A stretch of DNA of 64,000 nt from Ichthyophis bannanicus. Its lineage: Eukaryota; Chordata; Amphibia; Gymnophiona; Ichthyophiidae. The DNA lies in the NCBI GenBank assembly GCA_033557465.1, contig JAWIIG010000037.1, positions 1,364,001 to 1,428,000 on the forward strand, written 5' to 3'. Below are positions 52,658-61,461 of this stretch, one piece after another (position 1 is the first letter of the stretch; every line of letters begins with the position of its first letter). The notes below the pieces were generated by a model that did no database searches, was not told the origin of the DNA, and worked only from the letters and a program-made list of their open reading frames with translations. The position numbers and the translations under genes are program-made.

Positions 52658-53950
52658 CACTTACAAGGAAATAGAAGCAGAAACTATTAGAGGAAGAACA
52701 AGATCGGCTTTCCTAAAGCTACGAGAGTTAAAGAAAAAGTTCCAGCCTCGAATTGGAATGTTACAAGATGCTCAAGGTTCTATGTTGAATGATGCTGAGA
52801 AGATCAAGAAAAGGTGGAAGGAATATACAGAGTTTTTATATGATAAAGATCAAGTGGACCAACAGCCGTTTCAACCTGTACCTTATGATTGGGAACCATT
52901 GGTGATGAAAGAAGAAGTTGAAGCAGCATTGAAAGCCTTATCAAAGAACAAAGCACCAGGCATTGATAGCATTCCTATAGAAGTATTGCAGCAATCTGAT
53001 GCAGCTGTTACCATACTTACAAGGCTCTGCCAAGAAATATGGAAGACAACATCATGGCCAACTGACTGCAAAAGATCTGTGTTTATACCAATACTAAAGA
53101 AAGGTGATCCAACTGACTGGAAATTATCGAACAATCGCTCTGATCCCACATGCCAGCAAGATTTTACTGAAGATTATTCAAAAGAGACTACAACCATACC
53201 TGGAACAAGAACTACCTGAAGTGCAAGCAGGGTTCAGGAAAGGGCGAGGAACGAGAGACATCATTGCGGATGTGAGATGGATCCTTGAAAAGACTAAAGA
53301 ATACCAAAAGGATATCTATTTGTGCTTTATCGACTATAGCAAGGCTTTTGACTGTGTAAACCATGAGAAACTCTGGGCCACATTAAGAAGCATGGGTATA
53401 CCAGAACACCTGATCGTACTCTTGCACAATCTGTACATTAATCAAGAAGCAACAGTTCGAACGGAACAAGGAGAAACAGAATGGTTTAAAATAAGCAAAG
53501 GTGTAAGACAAGGCTGCATACTTTCCCCCTACTTGTTTAATTTATATGCAGAACAAATCATCAGAGAAGCAGGATTGTATGAAGACAACAGAGGTGTGAA
53601 GATTGGTGGAAGACTCACCAACAACCTTTGCTATGCTGATGATACTACATTACTGGCTGAAAGTGAAGATCAAACCTAAGCTTTCTTTAGAAGCTCAGAT
53701 GACAAGACTTCGACTTTCATACTTTGGACACATCATGCAAAGAGAGAGATCATTAGAGAAAGACATCATGCTTGGCAAGATAGAAGGTCAACGCAAAAGA
53801 GGAAGGCCAGCAATGAGATGGATTGATACAATAACAGCAGCTACGGGTACCAGTCTGTCAACAATGAGCCGCCTGACTGAAGACCGAACACAATTTAGGA
53901 TAGCTATCCAGAGGGTCGCCATGAGTCGACTCCGACTCGACGGCACTTAA
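52658..53950 (+). pseudogene. RTE ORF, RT and C-terminal part (frameshifted, deleted)
   Basis: RT blocks: NKAPGIDSIPIEVLQ (52945), FIPILKKGDPTDW (53080), a frame change, YRTIALIPHASKILLKIIQK (53125), QAGFRKGRGTRDIIADVRW, CFIDYSKAFDCVNHEKLW (53325), KGVRQGCILSPYLFNLYAE and CYADDTTLLAES (53628). It then jumps to the C-terminus: LRLSYFGHIMQRE, KDIMLGKIEGQRKRGRPAMRW and [11 protein letters not shown]. The thumb region is missing. At least three frames are used. Confidence 0.85.
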
Positions 53951-53966
53951 CAACAATATTGTAATG

Positions 53967-54073
53967 TGTCTGTATCATTCCACGGTGCGACCGCACCTTG
54001 AATATTGTGTGCAATTCTGGTCACCGTATCTTAAAAAGTGGGTATATTCATGGAACGATACAGAGGCATTTTC
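53967..54073 (+). mobile_element. CR1-A copy 2 remainder and inverted scrap
   Basis: 53967-54040 continues CR1-A after the RTE insertion (ctgtatcattcc...tcaccgtatcttaaaaag). 54050-54073 is a short inverted piece of the same region (atggaacgatacagaggcat). The junction shows an inversion or template switch. Confidence 0.6.
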
Positions 54074-54480
54074 TGTTTTGTGATTTTTTTCTTCCTATTT
54101 GGTACATTATCAGTAGATTTGGCATTAAGTCTATCATTTAAAGGCACTTCATTTTCCATCGATTGGGCACCCTCATTATCCAAGGCAGAGAAGTCATTAT
54201 GCAGGGATATCACTTGATGTGTAGGGTGTCTCAGCGTTACAGATCGCAACCTACCATTTGTATCTTGGGCTGTTTGATTCTTTGTGGAAGCGGTGGTGGA
54301 TTTTGTTTAGTTTGTAACCTAGAGGAAGTGTGTTTAATTGCAGATAATTCTTCCCTTAGCAGAGTCAATTCTTTATACATAGCAGCTAACTTGAGGCATA
54401 TAGGGCAAGCTCTTAGGATCCAAATGATTCTTCTTGGAATGAAAGCATCATAGTTATTGCATTGAATACACGACATTCTG
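54074..54480 (-). pseudogene. CR1-like ORF1 fragment of another family
   Basis: The minus strand from about 54476 reads CIQCNNYDAFIPRR, RACPICLKLAAMYKEL and TLLREELSAI: two Cys pairs followed by a coiled-coil-prone stretch. This is the layout of the CR1-A ORF1 N-terminus but the sequence is different. A frame change follows near 54240. Probably ORF1 of CR1-B or a third CR1 family. Confidence 0.45.
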
Positions 54481-54904
54481 ACTCAGCTGTCCAAGAAGGA
54501 GAAAAGAAGAAAAAGTGGGTGTAACACCTAATGAAAAGACAGAAGTCAATGTATATGATGACTTTGGATAAAGGTGGTATAGAAGGACTGTTAAATAAAT
54601 AAATATATAGGCAATGCAACCTGGGAGTGGGTGGGGTGTGGAGTAGGGTGGGTGGGAACGTAAGTATACTTCTGTTCCAAGTAGCTATATATCACAAGTG
54701 TCTGATTTAAAGGCTATGCAAGGAACATAGGCAGGCTGAAGATCCATAAAAGCCTATCTGCAACAGGTAACGTTTATCAAAAGACAGGCAATGATAAAGT
54801 TTGAAAGCCTTAGCTGAGTGTGTAGTCTCTTGAACGATATCAGAACGATAAGCAGACTGATTCAGGTACTTGGTCAGTGGTAGAGCAGCTACCTAAAAGT
54901 CTAA
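54481..54904. other. Unassigned stretch
   Basis: 54560-54606 ends in 'aaataaataaatatata' after 'ggtggtatagaagg', which may be another SINE tail. Nothing else is recognised. Confidence 0.35.
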
Positions 54905-55963
54905 ATTTAGCCTCCAGAAACTCACTACCACACTTTCCTATGTCATTAGTACCGACATGTACCATGTATTCCCTGTAAAATAGTTATCTCCAAGTTATAA
55001 TGCCCTGTTCAATGTAATTTCAGTTTGTTCAATGTAAACCGCACTGATGCAGAATAGCGCGGTATATAAGAGAATGTAAATAAAATAAAAATAAAAATAA
55101 AAAAAGACAGCAGACTCCTCCCCAGCACTATCTAAGACCTTGTCTAGCTGGTGCATGAGGCCCACTACCTTTGCACTAGGCAGGCATGTTACCAGACGAT
55201 CCTCATGTCCAACAGCCACCCAGCTATCTGCATGCCTAATGATCAAATCACCAATTATAATGGCTATTCTAACCCTTCCCTAACTTGGCCATGGAGAAAC
55301 CTCCTCAGTGTGAGAGACCTGTCCTCCATCACCTGGAGGACAGATCCTAGCTATAGAATCACTTCCTGCCACACCAGGGTGATATTCTTCTGTCAGGTGA
55401 CCTCCCTCCTCCATGGCAACAGGGATGCTGCCAGACTGGAGGTGGGACTTCAGTAGTACATCTATGTACCTCTCTGTCTTCCTTATGTCCTCCAAGTCTA
55501 CTATAGCCTCCAGAGATCGGAATCGTTCCCTGAGAGCAAAGAGCTCCTTGCACCTAGTGCACAGTTAAGCCCCCTCACCAACTGGGAGAAAATCATACAT
55601 GTGACACTCAATGCAAAAGACTGGAAAGCCCCCATCTGCTGTCTGCAATTTAGTTTTAAGGTTGTGTTTAGGTATTTAAGTTGTTTACTTACTAAGGTTT
55701 GCTGGGGATACTTATACTAATAAATCTATACCTAATACGTTTAATTAACTTGGTTCACCTCAAGCTTAATTAATCTCAGGTCCTTAATGTATGCCTGATG
55801 TGGATAAACAGCTACACCCGCAAGTAAATATGGCACCCTTCCCTTTCAGAGGTTTAAGCACCCATGAAGCTATGATTATCCCAGGGGTGGACAGGAGTCA
55901 GAGAGGAAGGCAGGGAAAGAAGACTTATTAAAAGTTGACTGCTACATAGTACCCTGTCCTGTG
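54905..55963 (-). mobile_element. CR1-A copy 3: 5' UTR and ORF1 part, antisense
   Basis: The minus strand from 55963 matches the full-length CR1-A leader (18750-19067), then ORF1. The coiled-coil and linker region lies at 55640-55280, the esterase start and LVTCLPSAKV at 55200-55130, and the GTND block near 54940. Stops and frameshifts are present. A SINE tail (54972-55100) interrupts the esterase region. It confirms that the leader upstream of ORF1 belongs to CR1-A. Confidence 0.8.
54972..55100 (+). repeat. SINE tail fragment in CR1-A copy 3
   Basis: Matches the 3' half of the SINE at 48116-48417 (inverted there), ending 'cggtatataagagaatg' plus an A-rich tail of AAATAAAAATAAAAA. 5'-truncated; no clear target duplication. 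Confidence 0.7.
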
Positions 55964-56470
55964 ATTCACGAGTTTAAGGGGCCCTCGTGTCAACTCTCCC
56001 GGCGAATTTTGTTCTTGGTTATTGTTTTGGGGGTTGCATCAGGTCAGGACAGGCAGATTAAAGAAGTAAAAAAAAAAGGGAATATCTGGAATATCTCGGT
56101 GTGCAGTTTCAGACAGATGTGGACTGAGTGTCACTGCCAATTACGAGGGTACTCAAGCTGCAGAGACAGATCTGGCAATTTCTAAGGAAGTCAAAGCCAA
56201 CAGCGTGTATTTACGTACAAGTGTTGGGCTCCATGGCAGCATCAATCGAGATGGTTCCTTGGGCTTGGGTGCACATGAGGCCATTACAGAGGGAGTTACT
56301 GTGCAGGTGCACCCTCTCTCACAAAGATTGTCGTGTCCGGAGTAAGCATGCAGTGCTCTCCGGTAGTGGCTGCAGACCAACATGCTCTGGAGGGGTATGC
56401 TGCTGGATTTACTGCACTGGAAGGACACAGAGGGAGCTACCCTCGCAACCAAGAGCAAACACAAACGAGC
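55964..56470. other. Unassigned stretch
   Basis: Overlapping frames on both strands (56128-56619 plus, 56464-56153 minus) show no known domain. No repeat boundary was recognised. Confidence 0.35.
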
Positions 56471-56640
56471 GAAGGTATGGAGGTCACAAGTGCTTTATTC
56501 AATTAAAAAGCCCTGACGCGTTTTGGCTATGCCTTCATCAGGGGGGAAGGAACTGCAAACAATGCAAAATAAATGAAGGACTAATAATGGCAAGAAATTT
56601 ACGTAATAAAAACATGTAAATATAATAAATAAATATAGCA
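56471..56640 (-). mobile_element. PLE-like 3'/leader fragment with degenerate hammerhead
   Basis: Minus strand: CTGATGA (56535-56541), a GGC/GCC stem, AAAA where GAAA is expected, then CGCGTC (56514-56519), followed by 'ttgaataaagcacttgtgac', a tail style seen near PLE ends. The core G is changed, so cleavage is unlikely. The family differs from the PLE at 6.9-48 kb. Confidence 0.45.
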
Positions 56641-57005
56641 CCTTTGCCGCGTCCATCTTGCTGCTCCCCGATCGGGGTCAAGCTCAGCAGCCCTCCAGCC
56701 CAATCGGGGCTGTGGGAGGAGGGAATCATCAGCGTTAAAAGGCAGCCGCCGCCGGCGGGAAACCCCTTTGCCGCGTCCATCTTGCTGCTCCCCGATCGGG
56801 GTTGAGCTCAGCAGCCCTCCAGCCCAATCGGGGTTGTGGGAGGAGGGAATCCTCAGCGTTAAAAGGCAGCCGCCGCTGGCGGGAAACCCCTTTGCCGCGT
56901 CCATCTTGCTGCTCCCCGATCGGGGTCGAGCTCAGCAGCCCTCCAGCCCAATCGGGGCTGTGGGAGGAGGGAATCATCAGCGTTAGAAGGCAGCCGCCGC
57001 CAGGC
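56641..57005. repeat. Minisatellite, 124-bp unit, about 2.9 copies
   Basis: Units are marked by 'gtccatcttgctgctccccg' at 56651, 56775 and 56899, exactly 124 bp apart, with only a few differences among copies. GC-rich, with an internal ATCGGGG/CCCCGAT-type inverted motif. The repeat is open in several frames on both strands, which explains the apparent ORFs there. Confidence 0.9.
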
Positions 57006-57516
57006 GGGCCCGCGCCTTTTGGTGTGGCCCTTAGGAGTGGACCGGCAACAAAGAGAACCAACGAACTCTATTAAAATAACGTGGTGCGTTCCGCCTAGAT
57101 CCCGGTTGATCCAACGATCCAAACACGAGTCCCACAAGTATCAACAGCAGATCATCTATTTCATCAGGCTCCAGCTTAACAACAGAGACTGGGTCTATCC
57201 GTTTTTGTAGCTACTCGCCTGAGTTCCTGTTCATACCTCTTCTGAGTTTCTGGTAACTTTGTTCTCATTGCACCCACCTGAGGACTCCTCCTGCCACCAA
57301 CCTAAGCTCTACTCGCCAGAGGATCAAGTCTCCAGCAGCAGGAGGAGCTGTAGCCATCCCATCTGCCTTCTCTGCCCAATCGGGGCAGACACGTGTAGCA
57401 TTTAAACCAACGCGCCCTTGGGAGTAGCACGAAAAGCCACAGCTCTGGTTCCCCTTGCAAGTTTTCATGAACTCTCTCATATACTGACCCGAGCATTTTA
57501 CTTCTGAAAGAACAAG
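57006..57516. other. Unassigned stretch before Gypsy-3
   Basis: No coding domain is recognised. The minus-strand frame 57597-57265 crosses the LTR border and is not convincing. Confidence 0.35.
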
Positions 57517-57520
57517 GTAC

Positions 57521-58935
57521 TGTCGCCCCCGCCTGGCCAGGTAGGTAACTGGTAGCAGGTGAGGTCGCCTTTTGGCTTTAAAATAAGATTCCCTCAAAAT
57601 GGCTGCCAGGAGGGCTGCTGGGAATTGTAGTCCTATATTAAAGCAAGGAGTTGTGACTCAAGGGTTCAGGCGTAAGACAGAGAATTTTATTCAATGTATT
57701 CAGGGGTTCCTTCATACACAGGACGCGAGGGGTAAATTATATAAAGGAGGTTTTTAATCCACAGTACAGCTTCAAAAAGAAACCAGGAATAACGTTGCTT
57801 TATATTCCAAACTTCAAAGAAACAGGCACAATCTTGCTTGTAAATCAAAATTGTCACTTTCCAAAACTTTTAAACTCTTAAATGTTTTCTCCTTTGCAGG
57901 AACAAACTTCTGGCAGCAAAATAAACTTTTAAATGTCCCTTGAACATTTACATCCAGCTCTCAACCTTATCAGTTGAACTCAGCTGTTTCTTTCAGTTGT
58001 GACGTCTTCAGAATTAGGCTGCTTCCTAAGCACGACATACATAAAATTGCTCTCTAGGACTCTTCCACATCAGAGACCTGACATATAGCACATTGTAAAT
58101 CCATGGTACTGTTCTCCACACTTGTTATGTCCATTTCCTCTACACTATCTCTCTCACTTACATCAAAAGGTAACTGAACAGAGAGCTGGCTATTTTCTTT
58201 CTCTATTAGTTCATTTAACTTCTTAAGTAGAGCCTGCTTTTGCAGTAGCTCTTCTGTTAAGTGAGCTACTTGGTGCTTGGATAAACTTTCTTCCTTTATC
58301 CTGGGACTTTGTCTATAACTAGAATTAGCTTTCCCTTCTATAGCTAATTCTCGTGGGCATTTTCTGTCTAGGAATTGAGAAGGACACACTTGCCTTGATT
58401 CTGAGGTATTTAGAAACTCTCTCTGCTCTGCAAGCCAGTCATGCTGTCTCTCAGTTGCAGCACCTTCGTTTGCTTGCACCAGCCTCTCGTTCCTTGCTTC
58501 CTCAGCTGTGCTTGGCAATCTCTCATCAAGCTTCTCTCTTCGGCTTCCAGTGTTTCTTACACTCTGCCTTTCATGCTCTGCAAGCACTCTCTCACTTGCT
58601 CTCCATGCTCCTTGTCTTTCTCCTTGTCCTTCTCTTCCCTTGCTGCTTCTCCGTCTCAAGAGTGGCACCTTCTTTCCGCTTCTCCTACTTCTATCTGTGT
58701 TACTGCATATCAGCTTTTTAAACTTTCCTTCCTCCTGAGCCACACCTTGCTCCCAGCACATGTGACTAGGGTCAAGCTTCTCCCTGACGTGCTGCTGTGG
58801 GCGGGGCTTAGGGATGACTATTCTCTGAGTCACAGACTCTTGGTTACTAGGGAAACCCTTGATACATTCTGCCTTAAAGTGACAGGGCTCATTTTCCTGT
58901 GTATTTCTAGGTTCAGCAGTGGTTTCCTCACCACA
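57521..58935 (-). repeat. Gypsy-3 3' LTR
   Basis: 1415 bp, TGTCGCC...ACCACA on the plus strand. A TATA-like TTTATATAA on the minus strand near 57740 and AATAAAA near 57690 suggest U3 covers about 58935-57715. That region is filled by the LTR-embedded frame down to 58054. Confidence 0.9.
58054..58935 (-). CDS. LTR-embedded frame, Gypsy-3 3' LTR (pol C-terminal extension)
   Basis: The pol frame crosses the polypurine tract (NILRRGICGEE) and stays open for 293 LTR codons. It contains an Arg/Glu-rich middle (RRSGKKVPLLRRRSSKGRE), a coiled-coil-prone helix (LTEELLQKQALLKKLNELIE) and an acidic end (DSVEEMDITS). The 5' LTR copy (62876-61995) is open over the same length, and the observed LTR differences include synonymous and conservative changes. 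No known domain. It may be made only as a fusion, or separately from a GTG/ATG inside. Confidence 0.55.
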   Translation of the reverse strand, partial: CGEETTAEPRNTQENEPCHFKAECIKGFPSNQESVTQRIVIPKPRPQQHVREKLDPSHMCWEQGVAQEEGKFKKLICSNTDRSRRSGKKVPLLRRRSSKGREGQGERQGAWRASERVLAEHERQSVRNTGSRREKLDERLPSTAEEARNERLVQANEGAATERQHDWLAEQREFLNTSESRQVCPSQFLDRKCPRELAIEGKANSSYRQSPRIKEESLSKHQVAHLTEELLQKQALLKKLNELIEKENSQLSVQLPFDVSERDSVEEMDITSVENSTMDLQCAICQVSDVEES

Positions 58936-60993
58936 TATTCCCCTTCTTAAGATATTACGGGCTGGGGTTCTCATAAAATCACAGCACGTAATTCTCCTAT
59001 AAGCTTTTCTGTTGTTTTCTTTCAAATTGTTTTCTGCCCACTGTGAGGCCCGCGTTAAGCGTCCTCGCCTATCCCTAAGAAATTGGGGAACCTCTAGGGG
59101 TCTAATTGTAAGGACCTTCTGACAAGCCGGACAGGCCTTGCAGAACCTGGTCACTTCTCTATGAACTCCAGGCCAATAAAACCGGGATAAAACCTGCTTT
59201 AAAGTACCCTGAATGTCTTCGTGTGCCCCTACTAGAGGATCGTGGGCGAACCCTAGGACCACAGTCCTAAAGGTATTTGGGACCACTAATTGTCTCTGTG
59301 TGTCTCCTGTAAAGGGATCTCGGCTTTCCCGATACAGAATGCCTTGGTACGTTAGAAATCTGGGCAATATCTCCCGTCCCTCTCTAGCAAACTTGAAAGC
59401 ATAATTCAGAGCAGGATCTGCCTCTTGAGCTTTCGCAAAAGAAGGGAATTTTGCCGCTAACTCTTCAGGAACCCAAGATAAACCTATATCTGGTTGGATC
59501 TCCTCCCTATTTTGAGACCTTACTCGCTTCTCAGGGTGCTTCACCCCCTTTCCATCTTTCGGAAACAAAGGCCTTAAGAATGCCATTGTAGCAGCTGCCT
59601 TGGGCTTACTTGTTCTATTTATTGGAGCTGTCCTTACACCTTCCTGAGAGGGTAGAACCTTCGCCTCCCCCTCTAGGGGCTCCTCCTCTAGGGCCTGTTG
59701 GGCTTGGGACTGGGCTCTCGTGGACACTAAGCCTTTCTTCACCCCCAACCCTTGTTGCACACCTCGTTGAAACTGGGGCCAGTCTCGCCCGAGGACTACC
59801 TCCTGGGGTAACCTGGGAACAATAGCGACCGGGACCTCCCTCTCTATGCCCAACCCTTTTATGCGGACAGAGTAAACAGGATAGGTACACGCCGTTCCGT
59901 GAACGCACCGAATGTTTACATTGCCCGTGGGTGTCTGAGGTGTTTTTAAACCTGGGGCTGTTAACCTTCTCCACAATCTTTTGGAAAGCATTGATTGATC
60001 CGATCCGGAATCAAGCAGTGCTTTAACTGGTATGCCTTGTAATGTCACCTCCAGTAAAAAGCCTTCCCCTTTCTTACTAGGGTCACTCAACACTAGGGCT
60101 GTTTTCATCTTGCACTCACGCATTAAATGTTGTTCACTTCCACACCGGTAACATGCACGCTTCACTTGCATCCTTCTATTAGTGGGAACACCAACATTCT
60201 GTACACTCTTGCTATCCACATTCAACCTAGCTACAGACATTTTAGTACAGGCTGCAGACTTATCCTTAGCTATCACTTCAGCTTCTAGGAATCGCTCTGA
60301 CATAGTTATAGCCTCTCTTGTGTTCTTACATCCTTGTAACATCAAGAAATTTTGCATCCTTTCAGGTACTGCTGCAAAATACTGCTCCAGAACGAGCTCA
60401 TCGATCAGTGTTTCCACCGACTTATGTTCTGGTTCTAGCCATTTTACTACCAGCATTTTCAATCTGTGGTAAAGCGCTCGTGGTGTCTCATCCACGCGCA
60501 ATCTTGCATTTCTAAGCTGGCGTCTGTAGACTATAGGAGTTAGGCCGAGCCTATCTTTTATAGCCTTCTTGACCTCCAAATAGTCATTGGCCAACTCAGC
60601 GGGAACGGTTTGGTAGGCTGCCAATGCCTCACCAGTAAGTGAGACAGCTAACCTTACCGCCCACTGTTCGGGTGGCCATCTGGCTATTTGTGCCACTTTT
60701 TCAAATGCCTCCAAGAAAGCGTCTACACTTTCACCATCTCTTAATTGTCCAAAACTAAGGGTCTCTTTGGACCCGAGTCCAAAGGTATGGGCTAATCCCA
60801 ATGAAAAACCTGTGGTAACTGGATCAGGCTCTGGTGGTTTCTTATGTTCCTTCACCCAGGCCTCCATAAGCTCCACCAGCGGTTTCTGCTGGGCCTACAG
60901 TTGACTAGCCGCTTGTGCTTGAAGCTCCAACGATAAGTCTCTTTGCCTCTTGAGCTCCGCTGCTGCCCATGCAAGGATATCTTGTGTCTCCAT
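58936..60993 (-). CDS. Gypsy-3 gag-protease-integrase (one TAG; core deleted)
   Basis: Starts at M60993 (METQDILAWAAAELKRQ). An in-frame TAG at 60897-60895 sits where CAG (Gln) would fit; the frame then stays open to the LTR. SCAN-type capsid (WAVRLAVSLTGEALAAYQ, KWLEPEHKSVETLIDEL), CCHC-like CYRCGSEQHLMREC, protease LLDSGSDQS to VVLGRDWPQF. A linker (LSWVPEELAAKFPSF) follows, then the integrase zinc module (HDPLVGAHEDIQGTL, CKACPACQ). The catalytic DDE core is missing: the frame jumps to PQFLRDRRGRLTRASQ. The HHCC second His is retained. Confidence 0.8.
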
Positions 60994-61329
60994 CGTTGTC
61001 TCTGTTTCCTGTAGAATGAAACAAACACAGAACACCCAAGTGCGATTCCCAACACTAGGTATGCGTTCCCTTCTACCTGCTGCTATCGCCCCCACCCAGT
61101 ACCAGTATCCTTAACTTTCCCTAGTTAAATACGGTGTACCTGGTACTAGTGGTGCGTCTCGCTCAGCAACAGCGTAGGACCTCGACAGGTCTCCGGACCC
61201 TCCGGCTTTGCAGGAACTCTGGACTCTCAGTCTCAGCCGCTTGCAAGTCTCCGGCGTCCTTCTGTCAGACTCTGGAATCCGCCGTATGCGTTCTCCTGGT
61301 GCGCAGTCGTGCTCCAGCTGCAATCCAGC

Positions 61330-61440
61330 GAACTGTGTTCCTCTGTGGCGTGGCCTGCTCCGCATCCACACTTACGCTCTCTTCTGTGGCGTGGCCTACT
61401 CGGCATCCAAACTACTCCTCTGTGGCGTGGCCCACTCGGC
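61330..61440. repeat. Short tandem repeat in the Gypsy-3 leader
   Basis: Three imperfect copies of 'tctgtggcgtggcctactc.gcatcca' lie between the 5' LTR and gag. Noncoding leader variation; no function assigned. Confidence 0.6.
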
Positions 61441-61442
61441 AT

Positions 61443-61458
61443 CCAAACAACTACGCCA
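61443..61458 (-). other. Gypsy-3 primer-binding site
   Basis: Three bases inside the 5' LTR, the minus strand reads TGGCGTAGTTGTTTGG. Its first nine bases match the complement of a vertebrate tRNA-Ser 3' end. Confidence 0.5.
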
Positions 61459-61461
61459 CTC

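Larger units (their letters stand above)
51093..53955 (+). mobile_element. BovB-type RTE LINE, internally deleted
   Basis: Inserted in CR1-A copy 2 with an 11-bp duplication ATATTGTAATG (51082-51092 and 53956-53966). It contains a 5' leader, endonuclease, RT and the RTE C-terminal block, ending 'gtcgactccgactcgacggcac'. Sequence between the RT YADD motif and the C-terminal block is deleted, and frameshifts are present. Confidence 0.88.

Noticed and set aside
56641..57005. CRISPR array
   Set aside because: Direct repeats of 124 bp without spacers, in a vertebrate-type sequence: a minisatellite.
56599..57137. Several overlapping frames on both strands in the minisatellite
   Set aside because: The 124-bp unit is GC-rich and low in stops, so repeats of it give open frames by chance.
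58353..58950. Ser/Leu-rich plus frames in the Gypsy-3 LTRs (also 62294-62927)
   Set aside because: Antisense of the Arg/Glu-rich LTR frame. Leu/Ser-rich complements arise automatically.
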